Of a stretch of 64,000 bases of DNA, positions 1-9,731 are shown piece after piece. The DNA comes from Arthrobacter tumbae. GTDB taxonomy: Bacteria > Actinomycetota > Actinomycetes > Actinomycetales > Micrococcaceae. The first letter of the stretch is position 1. Every line of letters starts with the position of its first letter. The stretch lies in assembly GCF_016907495.1 (NCBI RefSeq), contig NZ_JAFBCC010000001.1, positions 3,534,001-3,598,000 of the forward strand. Direction: 5' to 3'. The notes beneath the pieces are model-generated. The model was not told the DNA's origin and ran no database searches. It saw only the letters and a program-made list of their open reading frames with translations. The position numbers were made by a program, and so were the translations under genes.

Positions 1-6
1 CCCAGG

Positions 7-32
7 GCATCTGTAGCTCAACGAGCAGATGC
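7..32. other. Hairpin downstream of era
   Basis: A perfect 7-bp inverted repeat, GCATCTG (7-13) and CAGATGC (26-32), encloses a 12-base loop about 30 bases past the era stop codon. It could end era transcription, but no T-run follows on the minus strand. The next gene downstream lies outside the window, so its role stays open. Confidence 0.3.
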
Positions 33-64
33 TCTCCGAAGTGCCCAGAGGTAGTCCGCACCGG

Positions 65-994
65 CTAGAAACCGAGCTTCACGAGCTGCTTCGGATCCCG
101 TTGCCAATCCTTTGCAATCTTCACATGAAGGTCGAGATAGACCTTCGTGCCCAGTAGAGCTTCAATGCTCTTTCTCGCTGCAGTTCCTACTTCGCGAAGC
201 CGCGCGCCGCCCTTGCCGATGACGATCCCCTTCTGCGATGAGCGCTCGACGTAGAGATTCACGCGGACATCGAGCAACGGATTGTCCTCGGGGCGCCCCT
301 CGCGCGGAACAATCTCCTCAACGACGACCGCGAGCGAATGGGGAAGTTCGTCGCGAACTCCCTCGAGCGCAGCTTCCCGAACGAGCTCGGCGACCATCAC
401 GGCCTCCGGCTCGTCGGTGAGGGCACCATCCGGATACAGCGGAGGAGACTCCGGCATGTGTGATGCGAAGACGTCGGCCACCGTGGTTACCTGGTAACCG
501 TCCACTGCGGACACAGGCACGACGTCGGCCCACCCCTCTTCGCCGGAGACCTCACGACCCAACTCAGTCACCGCGAGCAGTTGGCGCGCCAGCGCCTCTT
601 TGCTCACGAGGTCGGCTTTCGTGACGACGGCGATAACCGGCTTCCGCAATAATTGCGCCAGTTGCGCCGCAATGTAGCGGTCGCCCGGGCCGACCTGCTC
701 GTTGGCGGGCAGGCAAAATCCGATGGCGTCAACCTCCGCCAAGGTGTCAGCGACGAGGTCATTGAGACGTTGACCGAGAAGAGTTCGCGGCCGATGGAGG
801 CCCGGTGTGTCCACCAGGATGAGTTGCGCGTCTTCCCGGTGCACAATTCCACGGATGGTGTGCCGTGTTGTCTGGGGTTTGGCCGAAGTGATGGCAACCT
901 TCTGTCCCACCAGCGCATTCGTCAGGGTCGACTTCCCTGCGTTGGGCCTACCGACCAGCGAGATGAACCCCGCGCGGTACTGCTGGGTGCTCAT
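65..994 (-). CDS. era: GTPase Era
   Basis: Era is a ribosome-associated GTPase that binds the 3' end of 16S rRNA and helps 30S subunit maturation. The 309-residue protein has the P-loop GRPNAGKS at residues 15-22, DTPG at 62-65 and TKAD at 125-128 in place of the usual NKxD. A C-terminal KH domain carries GKGG at 260-263. The length is normal for the family. The start codon overlaps the stop of the upstream CBS-domain membrane protein by 4 bases (ATGA), so the two are translationally coupled, behind phoH and ybeY in the same direction. Confidence 0.97.
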   Translation of the reverse strand: MSTQQYRAGFISLVGRPNAGKSTLTNALVGQKVAITSAKPQTTRHTIRGIVHREDAQLILVDTPGLHRPRTLLGQRLNDLVADTLAEVDAIGFCLPANEQVGPGDRYIAAQLAQLLRKPVIAVVTKADLVSKEALARQLLAVTELGREVSGEEGWADVVPVSAVDGYQVTTVADVFASHMPESPPLYPDGALTDEPEAVMVAELVREAALEGVRDELPHSLAVVVEEIVPREGRPEDNPLLDVRVNLYVERSSQKGIVIGKGGARLREVGTAARKSIEALLGTKVYLDLHVKIAKDWQRDPKQLVKLGF

Positions 995-2310
995 TTGTTC
1001 TCCACCGTTTCCCTCGAAACTTCGTTGTCCTGCTCTAAGCGTGCGTCCTCATCCGTTGGCCGTTCGAGCCTCCACGCAAGGATGTGGGACACGCGGTTAC
1101 GGCGCCCTTCGACTCGTTCCGCCCGCAAGGCGATGTCGCCGACCTGAACCTCGCTCCCGACAATGGGCACCCGCCCGAGAGTCTTCGCAAGGAGTCCACC
1201 GACCGTGTCAACCTCATCATCCTCAAGCTCCAGGTCGAACAGCTCGCCCAAATCATCGATACTCATGCGCGCACTGACGCGAAAACCGCCCTCGGGCAAC
1301 TGTTCCATCTCGGGTACCTCGGAGTCGTACTCGTCGACGATTTCACCGACGATCTCCTCAATCAGGTCCTCCAGCGTAACGAGACCCGCCGTACCGCCAT
1401 ACTCATCTATGACGATGGCTACATGCGTTGACTCCCGCTGCAGTTCCTGAAGGAAATCTCCCACGGGCTTGGACTCAGGAACATAGCGGACATCCCGGCA
1501 GACGCCTTCGACCGGGTCCCGATCACTGGGATTGTGTCCGTTCAGTACAGCGACGACGTCCTTCAGGTACAGAATGCCCCGGACGTCATCAGCGTTGTCG
1601 CCGATCACAGGAACGCGTGAGTATCCGGACCTGAGGAAGAGGGACATCGCCTGCCGGAGTGTGGATCCGGCCTCGATCGACACCATGTCCGTTCGCGGTA
1701 CCATGACCGAGCGCACCTTGGTGTCTCCCAGCTCAAAGACCGAGTGGATCAACTCGGCTTCGCTGTCCTCGATCATCTCTGCTTCATTGGCCCGTGAGAG
1801 CAGGTCCCGGAACTCCTCTTCCGTGAAGAACGCCGCCTCGGCCCGGGCAGACCCTGGAGACAGTGCGCTGCCGATGCCGACCAACCAGCGCGGAACAGGT
1901 CCAAGGATGGATCGCAGGACGCCAACCATGCGGGCCGTCACGGGAACCAGAGTTGCTGCGTGGGTGCGGCCGAGCTGCCGTGGCGACACTCCCACCAGTA
2001 CGAACCCGAGTCCGGCCATTGTCACCGTGGCCAGCAGTCCCGCAACCCAGATGTTGTCCAGAACGTCAGCAAACAGCAGCGCAACAGCTACCGCAGCGGC
2101 CATCTCGAACCAGACGCGCCAAAACCGCAGTGCATGCATGTGCGCCACGGGGGATTCGAGGACGCGCCGGACAGGCTCCCCCTTCGGACCGTGAAGATGC
2201 GCCTCGGCGTCCTGACGGGGCAGATAGCTGAAAGCCGCTTCGGCTGCAGTGACCAGCGCGGCAATCAGTACGAACACGATTGCCATCAGGGCCAGAAGGA
2301 ATACGATCAT
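991..2310 (-). CDS. Hemolysin-family (CNNM/CorC-type) membrane protein with CBS domains
   Basis: This 439-residue protein has a DUF21-type membrane region in roughly the first 170 residues with several hydrophobic segments. A CBS-domain pair follows at about 205-330, beginning near VMVPRTDMVSI, and a CorC/HlyC-type domain closes the protein at about 345-425. Relatives are linked to Mg2+ or Co2+ transport; the old hemolysin name is historical. It sits between ybeY and era, the usual actinobacterial order, and overlaps era by 4 bases. The exact substrate cannot be read from the sequence. Confidence 0.9.
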   Translation of the reverse strand: MIVFLLALMAIVFVLIAALVTAAEAAFSYLPRQDAEAHLHGPKGEPVRRVLESPVAHMHALRFWRVWFEMAAAVAVALLFADVLDNIWVAGLLATVTMAGLGFVLVGVSPRQLGRTHAATLVPVTARMVGVLRSILGPVPRWLVGIGSALSPGSARAEAAFFTEEEFRDLLSRANEAEMIEDSEAELIHSVFELGDTKVRSVMVPRTDMVSIEAGSTLRQAMSLFLRSGYSRVPVIGDNADDVRGILYLKDVVAVLNGHNPSDRDPVEGVCRDVRYVPESKPVGDFLQELQRESTHVAIVIDEYGGTAGLVTLEDLIEEIVGEIVDEYDSEVPEMEQLPEGGFRVSARMSIDDLGELFDLELEDDEVDTVGGLLAKTLGRVPIVGSEVQVGDIALRAERVEGRRNRVSHILAWRLERPTDEDARLEQDNEVSRETVENK

Positions 2311-2341
2311 TCGCTGAGCTGCCTCGCCGCTGAAAGATCAC

Positions 2342-2815
2342 TCACTGAACGGTTTCCCGTGGCGCGGAGCCGCCGAGGAAATCGGCAAGGAGCTGGCGCT
2401 GAAGGCCGAACATCTCCTTCTCCTCTTCCGGCTCGGCGTGATCGAACCCCAGCAGATGAAGCATGCCGTGAGTTGTGAGCAGGAGGAGCTCCTCATTCAT
2501 GCTGTGTCCGGCGTTGTCCGCCTGGGTCTGGGCCACTTCGGGACAGAGGACCACATCTCCCAGGATCCCTGAACCCGTTGGTCGAGTGGCCGTGCCGGGC
2601 CTCAACTCGTCCATCGGGAAAGACAGGACGTCTGTTGGTCCCGGCTCGTCCATCCACTCGATGTGGAGCTTCTCCATGGCATCGATGTCCACGAGGATGA
2701 TCGAAAGTTCCGACTCCGGATGCACGAAGAGACGCTCGAGCACGTGGCGACCGAGCCTGACGAGTGCCTCATCGTCCACGTCAACACCTGACTCGTTGTT
2801 CACCTCAATGCTCAT
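2342..2815 (-). CDS. ybeY: Endoribonuclease YbeY (rRNA maturation factor)
   Basis: YbeY is a zinc-dependent endoribonuclease of 16S rRNA 3'-end maturation and ribosome quality control. The metal-binding signature HGMLHLLGFDH is clear, with the three histidines of the HxxxHxxGxxH pattern. I start the protein at [10 protein letters not shown] (157 residues), which matches the family N-terminus. A frame open 11 codons further upstream would only deepen the overlap with phoH. With this start the gene overlaps the end of phoH by 11 bases, which suggests translational coupling. Confidence 0.95.
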   Translation of the reverse strand: MSIEVNNESGVDVDDEALVRLGRHVLERLFVHPESELSIILVDIDAMEKLHIEWMDEPGPTDVLSFPMDELRPGTATRPTGSGILGDVVLCPEVAQTQADNAGHSMNEELLLLTTHGMLHLLGFDHAEPEEEKEMFGLQRQLLADFLGGSAPRETVQ

Positions 2816-3875
2816 TTCGGGCAGCCTTTCCGGTGCTGCGTCGTCCATTCATGGCCACCCGCTGAGACTCGTCCCACCTGCTGTAGGCGGACACGATGTC
2901 CCCCACCAGCCGGTGGCGCACGACGTCGGTGGCATCCAGTCTGGAGAAGGCAACGTCCTCCACACCCTGCAGGATTTCACTGACGATCCGGAGGCCTGAT
3001 CTGGTTCCACCGGGCAGGTCTACCTGGGTGACATCGCCGGTCACCACCATCCGTGAACCGAATCCGAGACGCGTCAGGAACATCTTCATCTGTTCCGGAG
3101 TGGTGTTTTGCGCTTCATCGAGGATGATGAAGGCATCGTTCAGGGTGCGGCCGCGCATATACGCGAGCGGGGCCACCTCGATGGTTCCGGCGGCCATCAG
3201 GCGCGGAATCGAATCGGGCTCCATCATGTCGTGCAGTGCGTCATACAACGGGCGCAAATATGGATCGATCTTGTCATTCAGGGTTCCGGGAAGAAAACCG
3301 AGCCGTTCCCCCGCCTCGACCGCCGGACGGGTCAGGATGATGCGGTTGACTTCCTTGTGCTGGAGGGCCTGGACCGCTTTGGCCATTGCCAGGTAAGTCT
3401 TGCCCGTGCCTGCAGGGCCGATGCCGAAAACGATGGTGTGCGAATCTATCGCCTCGACATAGTCCTTCTGGTTAACCGTCTTGGGGCGGATGGTCCGGCC
3501 GCGCGAGGAGAGAATGTTCATGGACAGCACTTCGGCCGGCTTGGCAGCACCCTGCGTCTTGAGCATGAAAAGCAGCTGCTCAAGTACTTGCGCGGTAACC
3601 GGAGTGTGATTGGCTGCGAGGGTGCGGACCTCGCTGATCAGCCGCTCGGTGCGCCCAACGTCCGTGCCGGGGCCGGTGATGGAAAGATCATTCCCGCGTA
3701 CGTGCAGACTGACCCCCGGGAAAGCGCCTTCGATCATGGCGAGTGCCTCATCGTTGGCTCCGAGTGCCTGCACCATTTGATCAGCCGAATCGAACTGGAC
3801 GACCCGGCTGTCCAGGCCTGCTGCCCCCATACCCACTGCAGAATCGGTCATAGTATCGGCCCGTGGGCCTTCCAT
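2805..3875 (-). CDS. phoH: PhoH family ATPase
   Basis: This 356-residue P-loop ATPase has an N-terminal KH-like region and a RecA-like PhoH domain. Walker A is GPAGTGKT at 153-160 and Walker B is LDEAQNTT at 252-259. PhoH-type proteins are predicted RNA-handling ATPases; their fixed position next to ybeY and era suggests a shared role in rRNA processing. The start at 3875 has AAGGAG only two bases upstream. An internal ATG eight codons later (3851) is an alternative without a visible ribosome binding site. Confidence 0.93.
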   Translation of the reverse strand: MEGPRADTMTDSAVGMGAAGLDSRVVQFDSADQMVQALGANDEALAMIEGAFPGVSLHVRGNDLSITGPGTDVGRTERLISEVRTLAANHTPVTAQVLEQLLFMLKTQGAAKPAEVLSMNILSSRGRTIRPKTVNQKDYVEAIDSHTIVFGIGPAGTGKTYLAMAKAVQALQHKEVNRIILTRPAVEAGERLGFLPGTLNDKIDPYLRPLYDALHDMMEPDSIPRLMAAGTIEVAPLAYMRGRTLNDAFIILDEAQNTTPEQMKMFLTRLGFGSRMVVTGDVTQVDLPGGTRSGLRIVSEILQGVEDVAFSRLDATDVVRHRLVGDIVSAYSRWDESQRVAMNGRRSTGKAARNEH

Positions 3876-4230
3876 CTCTCCTTGTGCCGCCGGGATACCC
3901 GGTTATGTGCTGGTTGGTCCAGACCCATGTAAAGGCCTTCTACTAGCGTACCGCCGCAGCCCTGCTGCCGCTCCCATGGGGCACACGGCACGTGAGCCCG
4001 AGTTTGCCTGGGACGGCAAATATCTCAGGAACGCAACGGCCCGATATCAATAGCGTTTCAGTCAGGCGGCGATTCGGGAAAAGCACCTGGTAGCGGTTCC
4101 TTCCTATGCCAAGCTGAAGAGGAAAACCGTGCGGTTCGGTTCCTGCTTGCGTCACCATTGATCGGCGACGCCGGCACTTTCCCTGCGCGTCGAAGTGTCG
4201 ATCACGATGAATGAGAGGAGACGGACACGC
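3876..4230. other. Divergent intergenic region phoH / GerMN lipoprotein
   Basis: These 355 bases separate the two divergently read genes and should hold both promoters. An open frame runs through it on the minus strand, but it has no family resemblance and no ribosome binding site, and it runs into the lipoprotein gene. I see no convincing hairpin, repeat or RNA gene here. Confidence 0.5.
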
Positions 4231-5193
4231 ATGGGCGTTCTTCCTCTCCTCAAGCGGCGGCTGCCCGGGCGTCGGTGGAAGGGGTCCATCCTCGTCGTCG
4301 CGGCGCTCGCCCTGCAGGCCTGCACCATCGGCGGACAAACCGAGTCCACCTCGGAGATAGCCACCGAGGCAGAGACGTTGCTGGATTCAACGGCCAGTAT
4401 GCCGGAAATCGACCTTCAGAGTCCGGCAGCCCCTGACACCGCCTCCCTCCTTCCCGTGTACTGGCTCGGCGATGCTAACGGACTCCTCTACCGAGAGTTC
4501 CTGCCTGCCGAGTCAACTGGAGATCCGATCGCCGCTGCCGTGTGGGCGATGACAAGCGCGGAGCCGCTGGATGACGATTACTACAGTCCGTGGCAGGAAG
4601 CGTCCGCTGTCAATACATCGATCTCACCGGACAATGTGGTCACCATCGACATCTCCTCGGACGCCTTCGCCGCCGGCATCGATGCGGAGGTTGCGGGGCG
4701 CGCTGTGCAGCAACTTGTCTACACCGCGACGGCTGCAGCCGCCAATTCCGGTCTGATTGCCAGCGGAAGTCCCAGCAGTGTCCGCCTCCTGGTGGACGGC
4801 AAGGCAGGCTACAGCGCTTTTGGGCACGTCGAGCTGAGTTCCCTGCTTCGACGGGATGTGGGCGCCATTGCGCCAGTCTGGATCATCAACCCGCAGGACA
4901 GCTCGGTCCGCTCCGATCGGACAGTGATAGTCCAGGGAAGCACCACCACGACGGATGCAGCCCTTGAGTGGCGTGTGCGGCGCGTGGACGGCGGTGGGGT
5001 TCCGGCCGAGGATGTTGTCGGAGGAACCGTGCCGGTGGATGCCGGAACCGGCAGCGTCGGCCTGTACGAGTTCAGCGTCGCGTTGGAACCGGGAACCTTC
5101 CTCATCGAGGTTTATGAAGCCGCCGGCCAACTTCCCGGAACGGATCCCGCTGCCGGCGTGGTTGCCGATGACAAGCTGGTCAGTATTCGCTGA
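4231..5193 (+). CDS. GerMN-domain lipoprotein with Gmad2-like C-terminal domain
   Basis: The start at 4231 (MGVLPLLKRR) is preceded by GAGAGGAG ten bases upstream and is preferred over GTG 4195 and ATG 4207. It gives 320 residues. A long basic n-region and a hydrophobic core lead to the lipobox LQAC, with the acylated cysteine at residue 31. A GerMN domain fills about 70-210, and a Gmad2-like Ig-type domain (WIINPQDSSV onward) fills about 220-310. These domains were named from spore germination proteins but occur as surface lipoproteins in non-sporulating actinobacteria. Its job is unknown. It converges on rsmE with a 7-base gap. Confidence 0.85.
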   Translation: MGVLPLLKRRLPGRRWKGSILVVAALALQACTIGGQTESTSEIATEAETLLDSTASMPEIDLQSPAAPDTASLLPVYWLGDANGLLYREFLPAESTGDPIAAAVWAMTSAEPLDDDYYSPWQEASAVNTSISPDNVVTIDISSDAFAAGIDAEVAGRAVQQLVYTATAAAANSGLIASGSPSSVRLLVDGKAGYSAFGHVELSSLLRRDVGAIAPVWIINPQDSSVRSDRTVIVQGSTTTTDAALEWRVRRVDGGGVPAEDVVGGTVPVDAGTGSVGLYEFSVALEPGTFLIEVYEAAGQLPGTDPAAGVVADDKLVSIR

Positions 5194-5200
5194 CGCGGAA

Positions 5201-5956
5201 CTACCAGCGGCCGGCGAGGTGGTTCAGCACGGCAATTGCCGCAGGGCCCGCCGTTGAAGCCCGCAGGACGTTGACTCCGAGCAGCGCCGGAACCGCCCCC
5301 GCGTTGGCCAGCAAATCGAGTTCGTCCGGGCTGATGCCACCCTCCGGCCCCACGATGACGGCCAGTGTTCCCGACCGGGTGACCGGCCGCCGTCTCCAGT
5401 ATGCCGCGAGCGACTCGCTCGCTTCCTCATGCAGCACAACCGGATGTTCCACACCGTCTAGCCAGCGGCCCAGACCTTTCGTGTCCAGCACATCGAGTAC
5501 TTCGGGCACGCGTGAGCGCCGGCTCTGCTTCGACGCTGCACGGACGAGGGACTCCCACTTGATACGGCCTTTTCCTGCCTTCTCGGCGCGCCACCGCACT
5601 ATGCTTCGGTCCGCCTGCCAGGGGAGCACCGCGTCAACGCCGAGTTCCGTTGCCGCCTCTACTGCGAGCTCCGCCCTGTCCCCCTTCGCCAGTGCCTGAA
5701 CCAGGACCAGCCGGATCGCGGGAGGCGGATCAAAGGAAATCATGTCCACAGTCACCACCACCGTGTCCGGCGTCGCCTCGACGATGGTGCAGCCCAGGCG
5801 ATGCCCTTCCCCGTCCAACACATCGATCTTCTCACCTGGCCTGACGCGCTTCACGGCTGCGGCGTGATGGGCCTCGGGCCCACGCAGCATCAAGGTGCCG
5901 CCGGCAGCAGCGGTCTGCACGTCGGCCGGATCGCCGAAGAAAGCCTGGTTGGTCAC
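5201..5956 (-). CDS. rsmE: 16S rRNA (uracil(1498)-N(3))-methyltransferase
   Basis: RsmE methylates N3 of U1498 in 16S rRNA using S-adenosylmethionine. The 251-residue protein has an N-terminal PUA-like domain (RGPEAHHAAAVKRVRPGEKI) and a C-terminal SPOUT knot. The knot signature GPEGG is at 203-207, and the LGVNVLRASTAGPAAIA segment closes the cofactor site. It lies 14 bases after dnaJ, in the hrcA-dnaJ-rsmE order common in actinobacteria, so it is probably read from the heat-shock promoter. Confidence 0.95.
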   Translation of the reverse strand: MTNQAFFGDPADVQTAAAGGTLMLRGPEAHHAAAVKRVRPGEKIDVLDGEGHRLGCTIVEATPDTVVVTVDMISFDPPPAIRLVLVQALAKGDRAELAVEAATELGVDAVLPWQADRSIVRWRAEKAGKGRIKWESLVRAASKQSRRSRVPEVLDVLDTKGLGRWLDGVEHPVVLHEEASESLAAYWRRRPVTRSGTLAVIVGPEGGISPDELDLLANAGAVPALLGVNVLRASTAGPAAIAVLNHLAGRW

Positions 5957-5970
5957 TGTCCCATAACCCG

Positions 5971-7098
5971 TCAGAGATTACCGAGGCGCTCACGAAGCCG
6001 GGCGAAGACTCCTGATCCACTGCTCGCCAGCTGGCCCTCGGTGAACTCTTCGCCACGCATCTGAGCCAGGCGACGAAGCAGTTCCTCCTGGCCACTGTCG
6101 AGATTCCGTGGTGTTTCCACGCTCAGATGCACCAGCAGATCTCCTCTGCCGTATCCGCGCAGGTGCGTTACCCCAAGACCCCTAAGGGTGATCACTTCGC
6201 CTGACTGTGTTCCGGGCTTGATCGTGAGTTCCTGGTCACCGTCGAAACTTTTCATTGTCACGTTGGTGCCAAGGGCAGCTGCTGTCATCGGCACACTCAG
6301 GGTCGCGTGAAGGTCGTCGCCCTCCCGGAGAAAGGTTGAGTCGCTGTTGACCCGGATTTCAACGTAGAGGTCTCCCTGCGGACCGCCGGCCGTGCCGACC
6401 TCGCCCTGGCCGGCGAGCTGGATACGCGTGCCGGTGGCGACACCGGCAGGCACCTTGATGGTGAGACTGCGGCGGGAGCGGATACGGCCGTCCCCATTGC
6501 ACTCGTTGCAGGGATGCGGAATGACGGTTCCGTACCCCTGACAGGTGCCGCAGGTCGCCGTGGTCATTACCTGACCCAGGATGGATCGAACCGCGCGCTG
6601 CACCTGACCGGATCCGCCGCAAATATCACAGGTTCTCGGCGACGTGCCGGGCTGGGTACACGATCCGTCGCAGGTTGGACACACCGCCGCCGAATCCACC
6701 TCGATTTTCTTGTTGGTACCGAAGACCGCATCTTCGAGATCGATCCGGACGGCGATGAGGGCGTCCTGTCCGCGTTGGGTTCGCGATGGCGGGCCGCTGG
6801 GGCCACCGCCGCCGAAGAATGTCTCGAAGATGTCCTGGAAGGCAAAGCCGGAGCCGGAATAGCCCGCGCCGAATCCGTTGTCGGTGCCGTTCTCATTGCC
6901 GGTGGTGTCGTAGACGCGTCGCTTCTGGGGATCCGACAGGACCTCGTACGCGCGGGTGACGAGCTTGAACTCCTCAGCCGCTTCCGTACCGGCGTTGACG
7001 TCCGGGTGAAGCTTCCGGGCAAGCTTCCGGTAGGCCTTCTTGATTTCTTCGCCACTGGCATCGCGTGCAACGCCAAGGACCTCATAGTGATTACTCAC
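5971..7098 (-). CDS. dnaJ: Chaperone protein DnaJ
   Basis: This is the DnaK co-chaperone, which stimulates DnaK ATPase activity and holds unfolded clients. The 375-residue protein has a J domain with HPD at 31-33 and a Gly/Phe-rich linker at about 70-105. Its zinc-finger region holds four cysteine pairs at 140/143, 157/160, 183/186 and 197/200, followed by the substrate-binding domains. The first repeat reads CPTCDGSC, so its last conserved Gly is Cys. No dnaK or grpE is nearby, so this is the hrcA-linked DnaJ2-type copy. Confidence 0.96.
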   Translation of the reverse strand: MSNHYEVLGVARDASGEEIKKAYRKLARKLHPDVNAGTEAAEEFKLVTRAYEVLSDPQKRRVYDTTGNENGTDNGFGAGYSGSGFAFQDIFETFFGGGGPSGPPSRTQRGQDALIAVRIDLEDAVFGTNKKIEVDSAAVCPTCDGSCTQPGTSPRTCDICGGSGQVQRAVRSILGQVMTTATCGTCQGYGTVIPHPCNECNGDGRIRSRRSLTIKVPAGVATGTRIQLAGQGEVGTAGGPQGDLYVEIRVNSDSTFLREGDDLHATLSVPMTAAALGTNVTMKSFDGDQELTIKPGTQSGEVITLRGLGVTHLRGYGRGDLLVHLSVETPRNLDSGQEELLRRLAQMRGEEFTEGQLASSGSGVFARLRERLGNL

Positions 7099-7164
7099 TC
7101 CTGCACATCACTTCCTGTTATCTCACCGCGTGAGCGGCTGGGGTTCATGGGCTCCGTCATCCGG

Positions 7165-8181
7165 TCATGATTCATCGAGGATGCGGGAAAGGTAGCGTGC
7201 GACGGCCCTCACGGCAGCCATAGTGGTGGGGTAATCCATTCTGGTGGGTCCAAGGACCCCCACCTTCGCCAGGGAATCCGGTCCGTAGCCCGTAGCGATC
7301 ACCGAGGCCTCGGCCAGCCCGCCGTACGGATTCTCCCGGCCGATGCGCACGGAGATCCCGAGCGCATCCTGGCCCATCTCGGAGAGCAACCGAAGCATGA
7401 CGACCTGTTCCTCAAGGGCTTCGAGGACCGGACCGATGGTCAAGGGAAAATCGAGGGTTGAGCGGGCAAGGTTGGCCGTGCCCGCCAGCACAATACGGTC
7501 TTCCCGGTTGGCGGCCGACAGCTGTTCCAGGCTGTGGCCAAGTGCCTGGCCAAGAGACTGCAGCGACGGGGGAAGCTCCGCGATGCATGCAGCAAGTTCC
7601 TGTGGAACCGACGGCAGGCGAACACCCGATACCCGCTCCAGGAAGTACTGACGCAGGTCGGCCAGATCATTCTCCTGTGCCTCGGAGGGAACGGACACCA
7701 CACGCTGCTGTACCGCGCCGTTCGTGGAGATCAGCACTACGAGTACGCGGCCGGGAGCGAGCAGCACGAGTTCAATGTGGCGGACGGACGCCGCACCCAG
7801 ATGCGGATACTGCACCACCGCAACCTGATTGGTGAGTTGGGCGAGCAGGCGGACGGTGCGCTCCAGGACGTCGTCCAGGTCGTCGGCACTCTCCAGAAGT
7901 GCGCGGATGGCCCGTTTCTCCGGCGCCGACAGCGGCTTGACCTCGGCAATCCGGTCGACGAACAGACGGTAGCCCTTGTCGGTCGGAATGCGCCCGGAGC
8001 TGGTATGCGGAGCGGTGATCAGGCCTTCTTCTTCCAGAAGTGCCATGTCATTGCGGATTGTCGCCGAAGAAACACCCAGCCTGTGGCGCTCGACCAGTGC
8101 CTTGGATCCCACTGGCTCACGGGAATGGACGTAATCCTCAACGATGGCCCGCAGGACTTCAAGCCGTCTGGGCTCGCTCAT
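7165..8181 (-). CDS. hrcA: Heat-inducible transcriptional repressor HrcA
   Basis: HrcA represses class I heat-shock genes by binding CIRCE operators. The start at [18 protein letters not shown] gives 338 residues; upstream in-frame codons add a non-conserved stretch. An N-terminal winged helix (residues 1-75, with [17 protein letters not shown] as recognition region) precedes the GAF-like HrcA domain. A CIRCE-like repeat lies about 40 bases before the start, so the gene should repress itself together with dnaJ and rsmE. Confidence 0.95.
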   Translation of the reverse strand: MSEPRRLEVLRAIVEDYVHSREPVGSKALVERHRLGVSSATIRNDMALLEEEGLITAPHTSSGRIPTDKGYRLFVDRIAEVKPLSAPEKRAIRALLESADDLDDVLERTVRLLAQLTNQVAVVQYPHLGAASVRHIELVLLAPGRVLVVLISTNGAVQQRVVSVPSEAQENDLADLRQYFLERVSGVRLPSVPQELAACIAELPPSLQSLGQALGHSLEQLSAANREDRIVLAGTANLARSTLDFPLTIGPVLEALEEQVVMLRLLSEMGQDALGISVRIGRENPYGGLAEASVIATGYGPDSLAKVGVLGPTRMDYPTTMAAVRAVARYLSRILDES

Positions 8182-8219
8182 GTTCACCTCCGATGTACTT
8201 CGATGCCCGGTCAGTTGAG

Positions 8220-8246
8220 TTAGCACTCAACACACCCAAGTGCCAA
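8220..8246. promoter_or_regulatory. CIRCE-type operator
   Basis: TTAGCACTC (8220-8228), nine bases, then AAGTGCCAA (8238-8246) matches the CIRCE pattern TTAGCACTC-N9-GAGTGCTAA at 16 of 18 arm positions. It lies between the divergent hrcA and DUF3097 genes, next to the hrcA start. HrcA binding here would give autorepression that heat relieves. Confidence 0.88.
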
Positions 8247-8326
8247 GTCTAATACGTTCGGGGCGATTGTTAGCATTGGCTGTGCCTGTTCCGAAGGCAG
8301 GGATTTGCGGAAGCGAGCGAAGTCAC

Positions 8327-9178
8327 ATGTCGTATCACCAGTGGGGGGCGCAAGACCTCACCCAGTCCCGGCCGACCGCAACCGCGCAGGTCGAAGCCCG
8401 TCCCGGCGTCGTCCTTGAAGACGTGCAAAGCGGATTTGTGGGCGAGATTCTCCGGACAGAGAAGTCCGGTGGAATGCACGTGATGGTCCTCGAGGACCGC
8501 CACGGAAAGCGGCGCACCTTCCCGCTCGGCTTCGGCTTCCACCATGAAGGTTCGCCGGTTGAGATGGTTGCCGCGCGCGCGCAGTCCGCAACACAGCTGA
8601 GAACTGCCTCGGGCTCCGTCCGGGTTGCGGGACAGCGGGCCCGCACAGCGCGGGCAAGCAGGATCTGGGTCGAGGGCAAACACGATGCCGAGCTCGTGGA
8701 GAAGGTGTGGGGAGACGACCTGCGGGTCGAGGGCATCGTGGTGGAGCCGTTGCATGGAGTGGACGACCTGGCAGCAGCGGTGCGGGACTTCACCCCATCC
8801 GCGGGCCGCCGCCTGGGAATTCTCGTCGACCACCTGCTGCCCGGCACCAAGGAAGCCCGTATTGCGGCCGAAGCAATGGCTGTGGCGGGCGCAGCCGGGA
8901 ACGTGCTGATTGTCGGGCACCCCTACGTCGATGTGTGGCAGGCTGTGAAGCCGTGCGCTCTCGGTCTTGAGGCGTGGCCGGTCATACCCCGCGGCGAAGA
9001 CTGGAAGACGGGGATACTGAGCCGGCTGGGCTGGCCCCACTCCACGCAGGCGGATGCGGCGAACGGCTGGAAGCGTATCCTCAGCGGCGTCAGCACCTAC
9101 TCTGACCTCGAACCAACATTGCTCGGGCGCGTGGAGGAAGTCATCGACTTCCTCACAGCGCCGGGAGCCGGGGCATAG
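8327..9178 (+). CDS. DUF3097 family protein
   Basis: The start MSYHQWGAQDL gives 283 residues and fits the family; an in-frame extension of 29 codons upstream is not conserved-looking and crosses the hrcA control region. The protein is soluble, with an N-terminal RNA- or nucleotide-binding-looking beta segment (LEDVQSGFVGEILR) and a C-terminal alpha/beta part (RRLGILVDHLLPGTKEARIA). The function of this actinobacterial family is not established. A Toprim-like fold is possible for the IWVEGKHDAELVEKVWGDDL region, which resembles Toprim primase/nuclease sequences. It is divergent from hrcA. Confidence 0.8.
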   Translation: MSYHQWGAQDLTQSRPTATAQVEARPGVVLEDVQSGFVGEILRTEKSGGMHVMVLEDRHGKRRTFPLGFGFHHEGSPVEMVAARAQSATQLRTASGSVRVAGQRARTARASRIWVEGKHDAELVEKVWGDDLRVEGIVVEPLHGVDDLAAAVRDFTPSAGRRLGILVDHLLPGTKEARIAAEAMAVAGAAGNVLIVGHPYVDVWQAVKPCALGLEAWPVIPRGEDWKTGILSRLGWPHSTQADAANGWKRILSGVSTYSDLEPTLLGRVEEVIDFLTAPGAGA

Positions 9179-9295
9179 CCGCTGAACGCTCCGGCACGGC
9201 TGCACGACTGCGCACGGCCGGCGCACCAAGTACCCTTGGGAGGTAAGTTCTGCGCGTAGGCGCGGTGAAGTTCAACAGCCCGAAGGAAGTTTCCG

Positions 9296-9727
9296 TTGTC
9301 TAACAGCGCAGACAGGCACGGTGACGCCCAGTCACGTCCGGCATCCCGGGACAGCGTTCCCGCATTGGAGGGTGCCAGTTCCAGTGCTCCACCGCTGAGT
9401 CCGTCGGAAGACCGCCAATGGGCAACCCTGTCCCACTTCCTCGGCATCCTGGGGTTCGTGCCGTCGCTGATCATCTTCCTGATCTTCCGTGACCGGGGAG
9501 CCTTCACCGAACAGGAATCGAAGGAAGCGTTCAACTTCACCTTCCCGCCGAGCATCATTGCCGGAATATGCCTTCTGCTGTCCCTGATACCCGGGATCGG
9601 TGGAATCTTTGCCGTCTTCAATGCGCTCATCTGGGTGATGCTGGCGGCGTTCTCTGTTGCAGCCGGCATCCACGTCAACCGGGGCAGACCGTACCGCTAC
9701 CCCTTCAACCTGCGGATCTTCCACTAG
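9296..9727 (+). CDS. DUF4870 domain small membrane protein
   Basis: This 143-residue protein starts at a TTG preceded by GAAGGAAG. A polar Ser/Pro-rich N-terminus (1-40) leads to a DUF4870 core with about three membrane segments: LSHFLGILGFVPSLIIFLIF near 45-64, one near 83-105, and a last one near 105-125. The motif EQESKEAFNFTFP between helices one and two is typical of the family. Function is unknown. It converges on hemW with a 4-base gap. Confidence 0.8.
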   Translation: MSNSADRHGDAQSRPASRDSVPALEGASSSAPPLSPSEDRQWATLSHFLGILGFVPSLIIFLIFRDRGAFTEQESKEAFNFTFPPSIIAGICLLLSLIPGIGGIFAVFNALIWVMLAAFSVAAGIHVNRGRPYRYPFNLRIFH

Positions 9728-9731
9728 CCGA

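Noticed and set aside
1..64. TAGCTCAACGAGCAGA resembles a tRNA D-arm region.
   Set aside because: No anticodon arm, T-arm (GGTTCGA) or CCA-adjacent acceptor pairing can be built around it, so it is treated as a plain hairpin.
3943..4338. Minus-strand open frame of 131 codons in the phoH / lipoprotein gap.
   Set aside because: It has no family-like sequence, no ribosome binding site and overlaps the well-supported lipoprotein signal peptide region.
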